Notes under the pieces: model-generated
What the model was told of the DNA's origin: nothing
What the model saw: the letters and a program-made list of their open reading frames with translations, nothing else
Database searches by the model: none
Source: Nitrospirota bacterium
GTDB taxonomy: Bacteria > Nitrospirota > Thermodesulfovibrionia > Thermodesulfovibrionales > JdFR-88
Assembly (NCBI GenBank): GCA_021813405.1
Contig: JAKAKS010000032.1
Coordinates: 1-49,788 of the forward strand
Length of the DNA stretch: 49,788 nt
Direction of reading: 5' to 3'
In this document: positions 33,046 to 40,502 of the stretch, piece by piece
Position numbering within the stretch: the first letter of the stretch is position 1
Layout: each line of letters starts with the position of its first letter
Position numbers and translations under genes: made by a program

Positions 33046-33097
33046 TGCCGGGGCGTAAACCGTCCGTCTTGACACCTTGCGCCCCGGCATCCATAAT
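33046..33097 (+). promoter_or_regulatory. Promoter for mtnP with an inverted repeat around the -35
   Basis: TTGACA (33069-33074), a 17-base spacer and CATAAT (33092-33097) form a strong promoter. A perfect 10-bp inverted repeat, TGCCGGGGCG (33046-33055) and CGCCCCGGCA (33080-33089), brackets the -35. It lies between divergent DUF355 and mtnP genes and could be an operator or a DNA hairpin. Confidence 0.65.
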
Positions 33098-33127
33098 AAT
33101 TCCGGCTTAATCAACCAAGGAGGGCAA

Positions 33128-33910
33128 ATGGAGATAAAGGTGGGCATTATAGGCGGCTCGGGGCTGGACGACCCCAAACTGATGAAGAACCCAAGGGAGA
33201 GAAACGTCCGCACCCCTTATGGCAAGCCGTCTTCCAGCCTTACTGAGGGGACCATTAACGGAGTAAGCACGGTCATCCTGGCAAGGCATGGCAAGGACCA
33301 TTCAATCTATCCCACCGGGGTAAATTTCAGGGCAAATATCTGGGCGCTTATGAAGGCGGGCTGCACACATATCCTGGCCACTACCGCCGTGGGCTCACTA
33401 AGGGAAAAGATAAAACCCGGTGATTTGGTATTCCCGGACCAGTTCATAGATTTCACAAGGCACAGGCCGCTTACGTTTCATGTTGAAAAGGTGGTGCATA
33501 CTCCCATGAGCGAGCCGTTCTGCCCGGACCTGCGCAATCTCCTAGCGGCCAAAGCGCGCTCCGTGAAATTACGGCATCATAAGACGGGCACTGTAATAAC
33601 CATAGAGGGGCCCAGGTTTTCCACAAAGGCGGAATCTCACATGTTCCGCAGTTTCGGGGCGGACGTGATTAATATGTCCACCGTGCCGGAAGTAGTGCTG
33701 GCCAGGGAGGCCGGTATCTGCTATCAGGCTATAGCAATGAGCACTGATTACGACTGCTGGAAAGAGGGTGAGGAGCCCGTAACCTGGGACATGGTGCTTA
33801 ATATAATGCGCAATAATGCGGAGAACGTAAAGAAACTTATTATCGAGACCCTGCCGCAAATAAAGAATTCCAAATGCCAATGCCGCCCGGAGGAAGGCCA
33901 TGCCCATTAA
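33128..33910 (+). CDS. mtnP: S-methyl-5'-thioadenosine phosphorylase
   Basis: ATG 33128 follows AAGGAGG; the frame beginning at 33077 would cover the promoter -10 and has no ribosome site. The 260-residue protein has VGIIGGSGLDDP, LARHGKDHSIYPTGVNFRANIWALMKAGCTHILATTAVGSL, GTVITIEGPRFSTKAES, INMSTVPEVVLAREAGI and the AMSTDYDCW segment. It phosphorolyses MTA to adenine and methylthioribose-1-phosphate; the adenine then feeds the next gene, apt. The reading frames overlap by 11 bases. Confidence 0.94.
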   Translation: MEIKVGIIGGSGLDDPKLMKNPRERNVRTPYGKPSSSLTEGTINGVSTVILARHGKDHSIYPTGVNFRANIWALMKAGCTHILATTAVGSLREKIKPGDLVFPDQFIDFTRHRPLTFHVEKVVHTPMSEPFCPDLRNLLAAKARSVKLRHHKTGTVITIEGPRFSTKAESHMFRSFGADVINMSTVPEVVLAREAGICYQAIAMSTDYDCWKEGEEPVTWDMVLNIMRNNAENVKKLIIETLPQIKNSKCQCRPEEGHAH

Positions 33911-34433
33911 ATCAAAGATACGCACCATACCGGATTATCCCAAGAAGGGGATTATGTTCAGGGATATCACCACGCTTATAAAAGACCCCGTCGGTTTCCG
34001 CCTGGTTATAGACAGCCTTACCCAGCGGTACATAACCGGAGAGGTGCAGTTCGATGTGATAGCCGGGATAGAGTCCAGAGGCTTTATAATGGGCGGGGCG
34101 CTGGCCTACACACTTGGGAAGGGCTTTGTCCCGATAAGAAAGAAGGGGAAGTTACCGGCGGAGAAGGTTTCGCAGGAGTACGAGCTTGAATACGGCACGG
34201 ATTCGATAGAGGTGCACAAGGACGCCATTATGAAAGGCGCCTCCGTGCTCTTGGTGGACGATCTGGTAGCCACCGGCGGCACAGCACTGGCCGCTGCCGC
34301 CCTTATAGAAAAGCTCGGCGGGCGTGTGGCCGAGATGGCTTTTATAGTGGATTTGCCTGATGTTGGGGGCAGGAAACGGCTGGAGGCAAAAAACTACTCC
34401 GTCTTTGCCCTCACTGAGTTTGAGGGGGAATAA
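33900..34433 (+). CDS. apt: Adenine phosphoribosyltransferase
   Basis: The 177-residue protein has RTIPDYPKKGIMFRDITTLI, IESRGFIMGGALAYTLG, FVPIRKKGKLP and the PRPP motif VLLVDDLVATGGTALAA. It converts adenine and PRPP to AMP. Overlap with mtnP shows a two-gene salvage operon for methylthioadenosine. Its stop is one base from the end of the convergent TonB-like gene. Confidence 0.96.
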   Translation: MPIKSKIRTIPDYPKKGIMFRDITTLIKDPVGFRLVIDSLTQRYITGEVQFDVIAGIESRGFIMGGALAYTLGKGFVPIRKKGKLPAEKVSQEYELEYGTDSIEVHKDAIMKGASVLLVDDLVATGGTALAAAALIEKLGGRVAEMAFIVDLPDVGGRKRLEAKNYSVFALTEFEGE

Positions 34434-34434
34434 A

Positions 34435-35295
34435 TCACCTTATATACATCCCGCCGTACACATACTGGAAAGTGCCATGTACGGTGAAGCTGTCCATGTG
34501 CCATGAGTCGGGAAGGGGCCAGTAAGGTACCCCGTCCTTTAAGGCCCTCACGGCCGCATCGTCAAGTATTGGATAGCCCGAGGTTCTTGTGACCTGCACC
34601 TCGCCCAGGGTGCCGTCCTTGTTAATCGTAAAGCTTATTTCCAGGTCCCCCTCAAGTCTCTGCTCGATTGCCCGGCGGGGGTATACCCAGATGCCCTCAA
34701 TCTTTTCCTTCAATCTCTGCATATACCCGATATACCGGAATTCCTTTGTGCCAAAGCCTATAACATTTTTGGATTTGGGCTGCGCTCTCTCGCTCTGCTC
34801 CACTTCGTTTATTGCCGCTTCAGTTCCGGCCTCGGCCAGATTGATAGTTTTATGTTTTCTTCCTCCGGTTGCCTCGTAGCCGGGCTTGCTGGAAGTGGTC
34901 TTTTCATTCCCAGTTTGTCCGTTCGCGCCAGACTGCGGGGCCGTGCGCGGACCAGTGTGCATCAGAGTCGGATGTGATGCGGCCCTCGGTATTGATTTAA
35001 CAGGCGATCCTGCCCGGGGCATTCCGCTTATGGGCATCCTTTCCAGCTCCTCTTTTGTTGGAGGAGGCAGGTTGGGTATCCTTTCCATTGGCGGCGAAAT
35101 ACGCCTTGGTTGGGGATGGGGTCGCGGGGGCACGACCACTGTGGGCGGTTTGATCTGCTCTGGAGTCACAAGGTCCGCCATCAGCTGGCTTTGCGGCGGT
35201 TTTGGCGCGGGAATATGTTTGTAGATAAAAAGCAGCGCGGCAATAATGGCTGCGTGAAGCAAAACGGAAAAAAGAATGAATCTTTTAATCGTCAA
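34435..35295 (-). CDS. TonB-family energy transducer-like protein
   Basis: The 286-residue protein has one N-terminal membrane helix (FILFSVLLHAAIIAALLFIY, residues 6-25), a long Pro-rich region (PAPKPPQSQ, PPTVVVPPRPHPQP, PPPTKEELE) and a C-terminal TonB domain (YMQRLKEKIEGIWVYPRRAIEQRLEGDLEISFTINKDG, then VTRTSGYPILDDAAVRAL). It links inner-membrane energy to outer-membrane receptors. ExbB and ExbD are not in the window. It overlaps the flavoprotein gene upstream by four bases. Confidence 0.88.
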   Translation of the reverse strand: MTIKRFILFSVLLHAAIIAALLFIYKHIPAPKPPQSQLMADLVTPEQIKPPTVVVPPRPHPQPRRISPPMERIPNLPPPTKEELERMPISGMPRAGSPVKSIPRAASHPTLMHTGPRTAPQSGANGQTGNEKTTSSKPGYEATGGRKHKTINLAEAGTEAAINEVEQSERAQPKSKNVIGFGTKEFRYIGYMQRLKEKIEGIWVYPRRAIEQRLEGDLEISFTINKDGTLGEVQVTRTSGYPILDDAAVRALKDGVPYWPLPDSWHMDSFTVHGTFQYVYGGMYIR

Positions 35296-36395
35296 AAAGT
35301 TATTTGCTTCCTGAGTGCGTTAATAAAGGAGTACAGACTGCCCTTCCTGTCTGATTTTTCAAGCCAGAGCCGGATGCCCCTCTGCTGTACCACCTTGTTC
35401 CTGAACACATTTAAAAGCCTTGCGGTGTCGGCGTCGTTTTTCAGGAAAAGCCCCCACAGGCTTTTCATAAGCATAAACCTGAGCCTGAAACGGCTCTTCC
35501 AATATTTTGGATAATCACCCGGCTTGCCGGCCTTGATTGCCTCCGCCGCAAACGTGCCGGAGCGCATGGCGTAATAAATTCCCTCAAATGTAAAAGGCAT
35601 CACGGCTCCGGCTGAGTCTCCGGTAAAAAGTATATTGGCCATCCTCATCGGTTCGGCCTCCCAAAGCGGTATTCTGTATCCGCGTAATCTAAGCCCGTCC
35701 ATACCGGCCCCCAGATTTGCCATCATCTGCTCCAGCGCGGGCTTGAGTATCTTGGCATCCGTGCTGCCTATCCCCACGGAGGACAGCCCGGCAGATGGGA
35801 AAATCCATGAATAGCCATTTACCGCGGCACCGCCGAAGAAGAACTCGCATGCGTCTGTTTCCAGGTTGACTTTTGTGCCCAAGGTGTAAAGCGAGCGGAC
35901 CGGTTTAAGTCCCAGGGCGGCCCTTACCCGCGAATTCACGCCGTCTGCAGCTATTACATACTCCGAGCGTATTTTGAGAGTTTTTTCATCTCCATCTGCC
36001 GTGCGCACCTCTGATACTATTTTGCCTTTTTCTTTATGAATAAATCTAACGAATGCCCCTGCCAACAATTGTGCGCCTTCCGCCCTGGCCATCTCCCTTA
36101 ACCCGTGGTCGAAATTTTTCCTGTTCACGATCCCGATGTAGCCTGATGGGAACTGTATGTCGAAACTGGCGCTGGCCGGGGGATGAACACGCATCATCGT
36201 GATTTTCCTGCTGATAAGGCTTTGGGGCAGGCCCAGTTCTGTAAAAGCGCCGGAAGGGATGCCGCCCCCGCAGGGCTTTTCCCCTTCCAGGTTTTTTTCA
36301 AGTATTATGGAATCGATGCCTTCACGCGCCAGAAATCTGCCGCAGGAAGCGCCGGCAGGGCCGCCGCCGGCAATTAGCACCCTTGTTTCAAGCAT
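35292..36395 (-). CDS. Geranylgeranyl-reductase-family FAD-dependent oxidoreductase
   Basis: The 367-residue protein starts with the FAD motif VLIAGGGPAGASCGRFLAREG and has EKNLEGEKPCGGGI (the PCGGG segment of this family), a second block with YVIAADGVNSRVRAALG, and NILFTGDSAGAVMPFTFEGIYYAM. Family members reduce double bonds in isoprenoid side chains such as geranylgeranyl groups, quinones or lipids. It sits in the minus-strand order USP, JAMM, this gene, TonB-like, with eight bases between it and the JAMM gene. Confidence 0.85.
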   Translation of the reverse strand: MLETRVLIAGGGPAGASCGRFLAREGIDSIILEKNLEGEKPCGGGIPSGAFTELGLPQSLISRKITMMRVHPPASASFDIQFPSGYIGIVNRKNFDHGLREMARAEGAQLLAGAFVRFIHKEKGKIVSEVRTADGDEKTLKIRSEYVIAADGVNSRVRAALGLKPVRSLYTLGTKVNLETDACEFFFGGAAVNGYSWIFPSAGLSSVGIGSTDAKILKPALEQMMANLGAGMDGLRLRGYRIPLWEAEPMRMANILFTGDSAGAVMPFTFEGIYYAMRSGTFAAEAIKAGKPGDYPKYWKSRFRLRFMLMKSLWGLFLKNDADTARLLNVFRNKVVQQRGIRLWLEKSDRKGSLYSFINALRKQITF

Positions 36396-36402
36396 AAGCC
36401 AA

Positions 36403-36912
36403 TCAGAGAGTGGGTGGGAACGGGCAGTGGATCTTGACCTTTCGGGTTGTGGCCTCCGTGCCGTTTAAGCAATAGGCCGATATCTTGAAGAAATACCGGC
36501 CTGCGCTGCCGGAAATTGTCCCATCCCTGTTCTCCCCCCAGTTCATTGTTTTGGAGTTGTTGTTTATGGCTATGATAAAATACACGCGCCCTGGGACCAT
36601 GGTCTGAACGTCCTCCCTGCTGGGAACTGGCCTGCCCTTGAATTCGCCATATTGAGTATGGGAATGAAAATCCCCTATAATCCGGAGCCTGTGAAATTTG
36701 TCTATAATTGGAGTGATCTTTTTCTGGCTTTCCCTGTCCAGGTCCACATTGCGGTGTCCGCGCTTGGCGTTTTGGAGAGTAAAGGCGTGCTCCACAATGT
36801 ACCTGTCATCCATGGAATATCCCAATAAATATCCCAGGCACTCTTTTTTGTAGACCTCGGCCGAGCCAAGCAGTAACTCAAGGAAGGCCGAATCGGACAG
36901 GTATGCTCTCAT
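36403..36912 (-). CDS. JAB1/MPN-like (JAMM) metalloprotease
   Basis: The 169-residue protein carries JAMM residues: Glu24 in KKECLGYLLG, His83-Ser-His85 in GDFHSHTQ, and Ser98/Asp101 in VPSREDV. The segment between the second His and the Ser-x-x-Asp is 12 residues long, longer than the usual HxHPx..PSxxD. JAMM proteins cut isopeptide or ubiquitin-like tails, or process cysteine-linked sulfur carriers. No ubiquitin-like, E1-like or ThiS/MoaD gene lies beside it. The neighbours are a flavoprotein downstream and a universal stress protein upstream. The target is unknown. Confidence 0.78.
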   Translation of the reverse strand: MRAYLSDSAFLELLLGSAEVYKKECLGYLLGYSMDDRYIVEHAFTLQNAKRGHRNVDLDRESQKKITPIIDKFHRLRIIGDFHSHTQYGEFKGRPVPSREDVQTMVPGRVYFIIAINNNSKTMNWGENRDGTISGSAGRYFFKISAYCLNGTEATTRKVKIHCPFPPTL

Positions 36913-36920
36913 TGCCCCGC

Positions 36921-37364
36921 TTATTCCGGTGCGCGGACCGTCAGAACGGGGTATTTGGATTGCCTCACAACCCTTCCGGCCACACTGCCGAATATAACTT
37001 TATCCAACCCTTTCCTGCCATGCGTGCCCATTACAATCAGGTTTACATCCTTTTCCGTTGCATAGCGCAAAATCTCATGGGCAGGCTGCCCTCGGAGGAC
37101 TGCAAATTCCATGTCCTTATATCCCCTGAGCTCTTCCAGCATTATCGTTTCAAGCTGTTTCTGGGCGGTTTTTTCCATATCCTTGTAAACCTCTTCCATG
37201 CTCGTATGCGGAACATACCAGCCGGACGCCGAAGCTATATCGTAAAGAACATGTATAACATATAATTTAGAACAGTACTTCCTGACAAGATCGGCAGCCA
37301 TGCATAAAGCAGCCTGCGACCCTTCTGTAAAATCGGTTGGAAAGAGTATTTTTTTAATTTCCAT
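36921..37364 (-). CDS. Universal stress protein (UspA family)
   Basis: The 147-residue protein has ILFPTDFTEGSQAAL, LYVIHVLYD and the ATP-binding GTHGRKGLDKVIFGSVAGRVVR (G-2x-G-9x-G-S). AAGGAGG precedes ATG 37364. Usp proteins bind nucleotides and act in stress survival. The JAMM gene follows after eight bases, so they are probably co-transcribed. Confidence 0.93.
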   Translation of the reverse strand: MEIKKILFPTDFTEGSQAALCMAADLVRKYCSKLYVIHVLYDIASASGWYVPHTSMEEVYKDMEKTAQKQLETIMLEELRGYKDMEFAVLRGQPAHEILRYATEKDVNLIVMGTHGRKGLDKVIFGSVAGRVVRQSKYPVLTVRAPE

Positions 37365-37407
37365 TATGCGCCTCCTTGCAATTATGTATAAAATTCCGTT
37401 GTTCCGG

Positions 37408-38181
37408 TCAACTTGCCATATGAATGAGCCTGATCCCTTTAAGGGTAAGCGCCGGCTCGTGATAATCGATTCGTTTTAAAAACGGTGCAACCAGGCCGGA
37501 ATTCCCTCCCGTAAGGGCAACTTTGAACTGTTCAAGGCGCTCCATCTCCGCTTCCTCCAGGATTCTTCCAACAGCCCCGGCCGTCCCATATACAATACCA
37601 GAAAGTATGCTTGCGGAGGTTTCCCGGCCTATGGCCTCCTTTATTAAGGGGGCCTCAATTCCCGTGTCGACAAAAGGCAGTCTTGCTGTGGCCTCCTTCA
37701 GGGCTTTTGCCATCAGGCTCACCCCGGGCAATATTGCCCCGCCCAGAAAAACCCCATCCCCAGACACGAAATTCAATGTGGTGGCTGTGCCCAAGTCCAC
37801 CGAAACCACCGGCCCGCCATATAGCTTGAATGCCCCATAGCTGGATGCAAGTCTGTCCGGCCCCACGCCTGCCGGCACGGAAACAGCGAATTTCATGTCC
37901 TTTATTACCCGGTGGCTAATTATTAGCGGCACATTTCCTTTTGCGCAGATGAGTGAGAGAGCCTTTTCAAACACCTCTGTGTGTGAAGAAACCACCGAGC
38001 ATAGCGCGGCAGAATCTGGCCTTTCCGGGAAGCCATATTTTTCAAGACCTTTTTCAATTTCATGTATATAATTTTCGGCACTTCTTAAGGGATGGGTAGC
38101 CAGATTTATAATATACGGCTCCTCTTTCTCAAAGAGCCCTATGCTGATTGAAGTGTTGCCTATGTCAACCGCCATAAACAT
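37408..38181 (-). CDS. coaX: Type III pantothenate kinase
   Basis: The 257-residue protein has AVDIGNTSISIGLF (phosphate 1), VPAGVGPDRLASSYGAFKLYGGPVVSVDLGTATTLNFV (GxDR and DxGTA motifs) and GGAILPGVSLMAKAL. It phosphorylates pantothenate at the first step of coenzyme A synthesis with a potassium-dependent fold. The start could be ATG 38181 or ATG 38175 (two residues shorter). A purine-rich segment GAAGAAG lies upstream. Confidence 0.95.
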   Translation of the reverse strand: MFMAVDIGNTSISIGLFEKEEPYIINLATHPLRSAENYIHEIEKGLEKYGFPERPDSAALCSVVSSHTEVFEKALSLICAKGNVPLIISHRVIKDMKFAVSVPAGVGPDRLASSYGAFKLYGGPVVSVDLGTATTLNFVSGDGVFLGGAILPGVSLMAKALKEATARLPFVDTGIEAPLIKEAIGRETSASILSGIVYGTAGAVGRILEEAEMERLEQFKVALTGGNSGLVAPFLKRIDYHEPALTLKGIRLIHMAS

Positions 38182-38221
38182 TCTTCTTCAATCTAACACT
38201 TGACCGTAGGGGTGTCAATGC

Positions 38222-38321
38222 AATGATCGCCGGAATGATCGCCGGAAATCTCAGAATGTAGGAATCTTCTGTTTCAGCGCCGTTAATTTCCATTTTTTGA
38301 AAAAATAAGCTTATTTTTCAA
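38222..38321. promoter_or_regulatory. Repeats and an AT-rich palindrome upstream of the helical-bundle gene
   Basis: A 12-bp unit AATGATCGCCGG occurs twice in tandem (38222-38233, 38234-38245). Further on, a 25-bp near-perfect palindrome centred on AAGCTT spans 38297-38321 (TTGAAAAA on the left, TTTTTCAA on the right). It could be an operator. The rest of the 234-base gap holds no gene. Confidence 0.5.
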
Positions 38322-38415
38322 TACATTAAATTTTTTATCGGCTGGCTTTAAAAATAGTTCTATTTGGCTTCATTTTGTGGTATGTTTTTTGGAATAAATT
38401 TCAAAGGAGGTAAAG

Positions 38416-38856
38416 ATGGCCAAAGCCAAAAAAGCGACGGAGCAGTCAAAGGAATTCATCCAGCTCCTGAAAGACTGGATGAAGACTGAGGACCAGACTA
38501 TCAAGTATTCGAATGAAATGTTGAAGAAAACGAAGAACAAGCTTGTAAAGATGACAATGGAGATGATCAGAAGTGACTCGCAGAAGCACAAGGCCATGCA
38601 GCAGATGTTGATAGACAGCCTTACCAAGGAGCCTTTTATATTGGCGCCGGATGATCTGGCCGGCATATCGGATCATCTTAATAGACACCTGGCCTATGAG
38701 GCCAAGTCGCTAGAGCTTGCAGACGAAGCGCTTATGAATAGCGAGCTTTTCGTGACGCAATACATCCTCTCCTATCTGATTGCGGATGAGCAGAAGCACC
38801 ATAATCTGCTTGCAAAACTCAATGAGCTTAAGAGGGCGGCCGTATTTGTAACTTAG
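38416..38856 (+). CDS. Ferritin-like or coiled helical-bundle protein, unknown function
   Basis: The 146-residue protein is strongly helical: KEFIQLLKDWMKTEDQTI, MLKKTKNKLVKMTMEMI, HKAMQQMLIDSL and DEQKHHNLLAKLNELK. The last helix has D/E and paired His residues, like ferritin-like folds, but only one candidate ExxH-like site is visible. AAAGGAGG precedes ATG 38416. A palindrome upstream suggests regulation. Function is not recognised. Confidence 0.6.
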   Translation: MAKAKKATEQSKEFIQLLKDWMKTEDQTIKYSNEMLKKTKNKLVKMTMEMIRSDSQKHKAMQQMLIDSLTKEPFILAPDDLAGISDHLNRHLAYEAKSLELADEALMNSELFVTQYILSYLIADEQKHHNLLAKLNELKRAAVFVT

Positions 38857-38859
38857 ATA

Positions 38860-39261
38860 TTATTTGCTTTGAGTACGCAGGGGCTTGTCCCCTGCGTACT
38901 CTATAGTTACCCGGGCCACTCCTTGCTTAAGCATGCCAAGGTCTTTGGCGGCAGCATAGGAAATATCCAGCTCAATAGCAGGATTTGCCGGTCCTCTGTC
39001 GTTTATTGTTACTGTCGTTGAGCGGCCATTCTCAATGTTTGTAAGCTTCAGCCTGGTGCCGAAAGGAAGCTTGCGGTGGGCGGCCGTTCTTTTAAATTTA
39101 TTGAATATCTCCCCCGATGCCGTGCGTTTCCCCTGGAATTTCCCGCCGTACCAGGTAACCAGATAAACACGTTTGAATTCAGGCTGCGGCTTCTGGACGG
39201 CAGCGCAGGCAAACAGGGAAATCAAACAGAAGGCTACAACAAAGCTCTTAAAAAGAGACAT
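38860..39261 (-). CDS. rlpA: RlpA-like (double-psi beta-barrel) lipoprotein
   Basis: The start is ATG 39261, giving 133 residues; a longer frame to 39477 overlaps the opposite-strand kinase gene and hides the signal peptide. The lipoprotein signal (FVVAFCLISLFAC) is followed by VTWYGGKFQGKRTASGEIFNKFKRTAAHRKLPFGTRLKLTN, then TVTINDRGPANPAIELDISYAAAKDLGM. This is the DPBB domain of RlpA-type septal lytic transglycosylases. The SPOR domain is absent. Confidence 0.88.
   Translation of the reverse strand: MSLFKSFVVAFCLISLFACAAVQKPQPEFKRVYLVTWYGGKFQGKRTASGEIFNKFKRTAAHRKLPFGTRLKLTNIENGRSTTVTINDRGPANPAIELDISYAAAKDLGMLKQGVARVTIEYAGDKPLRTQSK
38871..38901. terminator. Perfect 13-bp hairpin inside the end of rlpA
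   Basis: GAGTACGCAGGGG (38871-38883) and CCCCTGCGTACTC (38889-38901) pair across CTTGT. The stem lies within the last codons of the minus-strand rlpA gene and just after the plus-strand helical gene stop, so it probably terminates the convergent plus-strand transcript while also encoding the RlpA C-terminus. Confidence 0.65.
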
Positions 39262-39266
39262 AGAAG

Positions 39267-39297
39267 ATAATACACAAAAAGCTGAGGAAGCAATCAA
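39267..39297 (-). promoter_or_regulatory. Minus-strand promoter abutting the rlpA start (leaderless candidate)
   Basis: TATTAT (39267-39272) on the minus strand ends five bases before ATG 39261. TTGATT (39292-39297) lies 19 bases further upstream. Confidence 0.45.
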
Positions 39298-39366
39298 TAT
39301 ATTCTCTGCGGACACTAATTGGTGAATTTTATTGCTTAATAAATTTTGATTCAATAAAAACGGCTG

Positions 39367-39378
39367 TATAATTTGCCT
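39367..39378 (+). promoter_or_regulatory. -10 box abutting the APH-family start (leaderless candidate)
   Basis: TATAAT (39367-39372) is followed by six bases and ATG 39379. The only -35 candidate, TTGATT at 39346-39351, is 15 bases away, which is short. An in-frame TTG at 39373 falls within the gap. Confidence 0.5.
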
Positions 39379-40446
39379 ATGGGAAGGCAGATGCGGAGGG
39401 ACCTCCTTCTTGAGTGCTTGCGCCAGCTTGGGGCAAAGTCGGTTCTGGAGCTGCGGGAGCTGGGCTCCGGCGTCCATGGCAAGGGCTATCTGCTGCGTGT
39501 GGAAACCGCCTCAGGTCAGGAGGAATATGTCCTTAAACTTGTTCGCGCTGGCGGGCTGGGCCATGATTATCCATCAGACAGAGCAGGCATGCTGCTTTTA
39601 GCCCTGGACAGCTACAACGCCTTGCCTAAACATGTAAAAGCGGTTGACGTGCTTGGCCGCCATGCAGACGGCAGTTTTCATTTCCTGGGCGGCAGCAAAG
39701 AATACTATCTGCTTACAAGGAAGGCCGAAGGGACAAGCTACTTTAGCGATTTGGAGGCCATGGCCGGCAAAGACGCGCTTGAAAACGCCGACAAGGCAAA
39801 GATAAAGACGATGGCCTGGTACCTTGCTGCCATCCATTCCGTTAAAAAGACCTCGCGGGACCTCTATCTTCGGAGGCTCCGTGACGTAATTGGCCATGGC
39901 GAATGCCTCATGGGGGTTTTCGATACATATCCGCGGGGGACGCTGGCCCAGTCCATAATGACGGACATAGAAAAGAAGTGCGTGGACTGGAGGGCCAGAC
40001 TTAAAAGCGGATACCGCAGGCTCTCGCAGGTGCACGGAGATTTTCATCCGGGCAATATCTGGTTTAAGCCCAATGGAAGCCCGGCGGATTTCGTCCTTCT
40101 GGACAGGAGCCGCGGCCCGTGGGGAGAGCCCGCGGACGACATGGCCGCTCTGGCAATTAATTATATTTTTTTCTCTGTAAAATTCAATGGCCGGATTGGG
40201 GGCGCGTACCAGCAAGCTATAAGGCTATTTTTCGAAAGCTATATAAAAAGGACTGGGGATAGCGCGGTTCTCAAATATATCCAGCCGTTTTTCGCATTCA
40301 GGGGGGCAGTGGTGGCCAATCCGGTTTTTTACCCGGAGCTGGCCGGGCCGGGCCGGAAGCTCATATTTAATTTTGTTATGAATGTGCTTGATTCCGCCCA
40401 GTTTGATTATTCACAGGCAAGCCGGTATCTTTCATCAAGCCGGTAA
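39379..40446 (+). CDS. Aminoglycoside-phosphotransferase-family (APH-like) kinase
   Basis: The 355-residue protein has a protein-kinase-like fold: LGSGVHGKGYLLRV (N-lobe glycine loop), EEYVLKLV (Lys), the catalytic QVHGDFHPGNIWF and the metal-binding VLLDRSRGPWGEPADDMA. Family members phosphorylate antibiotics, choline, homoserine or other hydroxyl substrates. No substrate can be assigned, and resistance is not implied by sequence alone. Confidence 0.82.
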   Translation: MGRQMRRDLLLECLRQLGAKSVLELRELGSGVHGKGYLLRVETASGQEEYVLKLVRAGGLGHDYPSDRAGMLLLALDSYNALPKHVKAVDVLGRHADGSFHFLGGSKEYYLLTRKAEGTSYFSDLEAMAGKDALENADKAKIKTMAWYLAAIHSVKKTSRDLYLRRLRDVIGHGECLMGVFDTYPRGTLAQSIMTDIEKKCVDWRARLKSGYRRLSQVHGDFHPGNIWFKPNGSPADFVLLDRSRGPWGEPADDMAALAINYIFFSVKFNGRIGGAYQQAIRLFFESYIKRTGDSAVLKYIQPFFAFRGAVVANPVFYPELAGPGRKLIFNFVMNVLDSAQFDYSQASRYLSSSR

Positions 40447-40502
40447 TCTTCATAAACTGTTTACAATTTTGGTTTATTATGGGGTGTTAAAGAGGTTCAA
40501 TA

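Noticed and set aside
39262-39477. N-terminal extension of RlpA
   Set aside because: It overlaps the opposite-strand kinase gene and hides the lipoprotein signal peptide.
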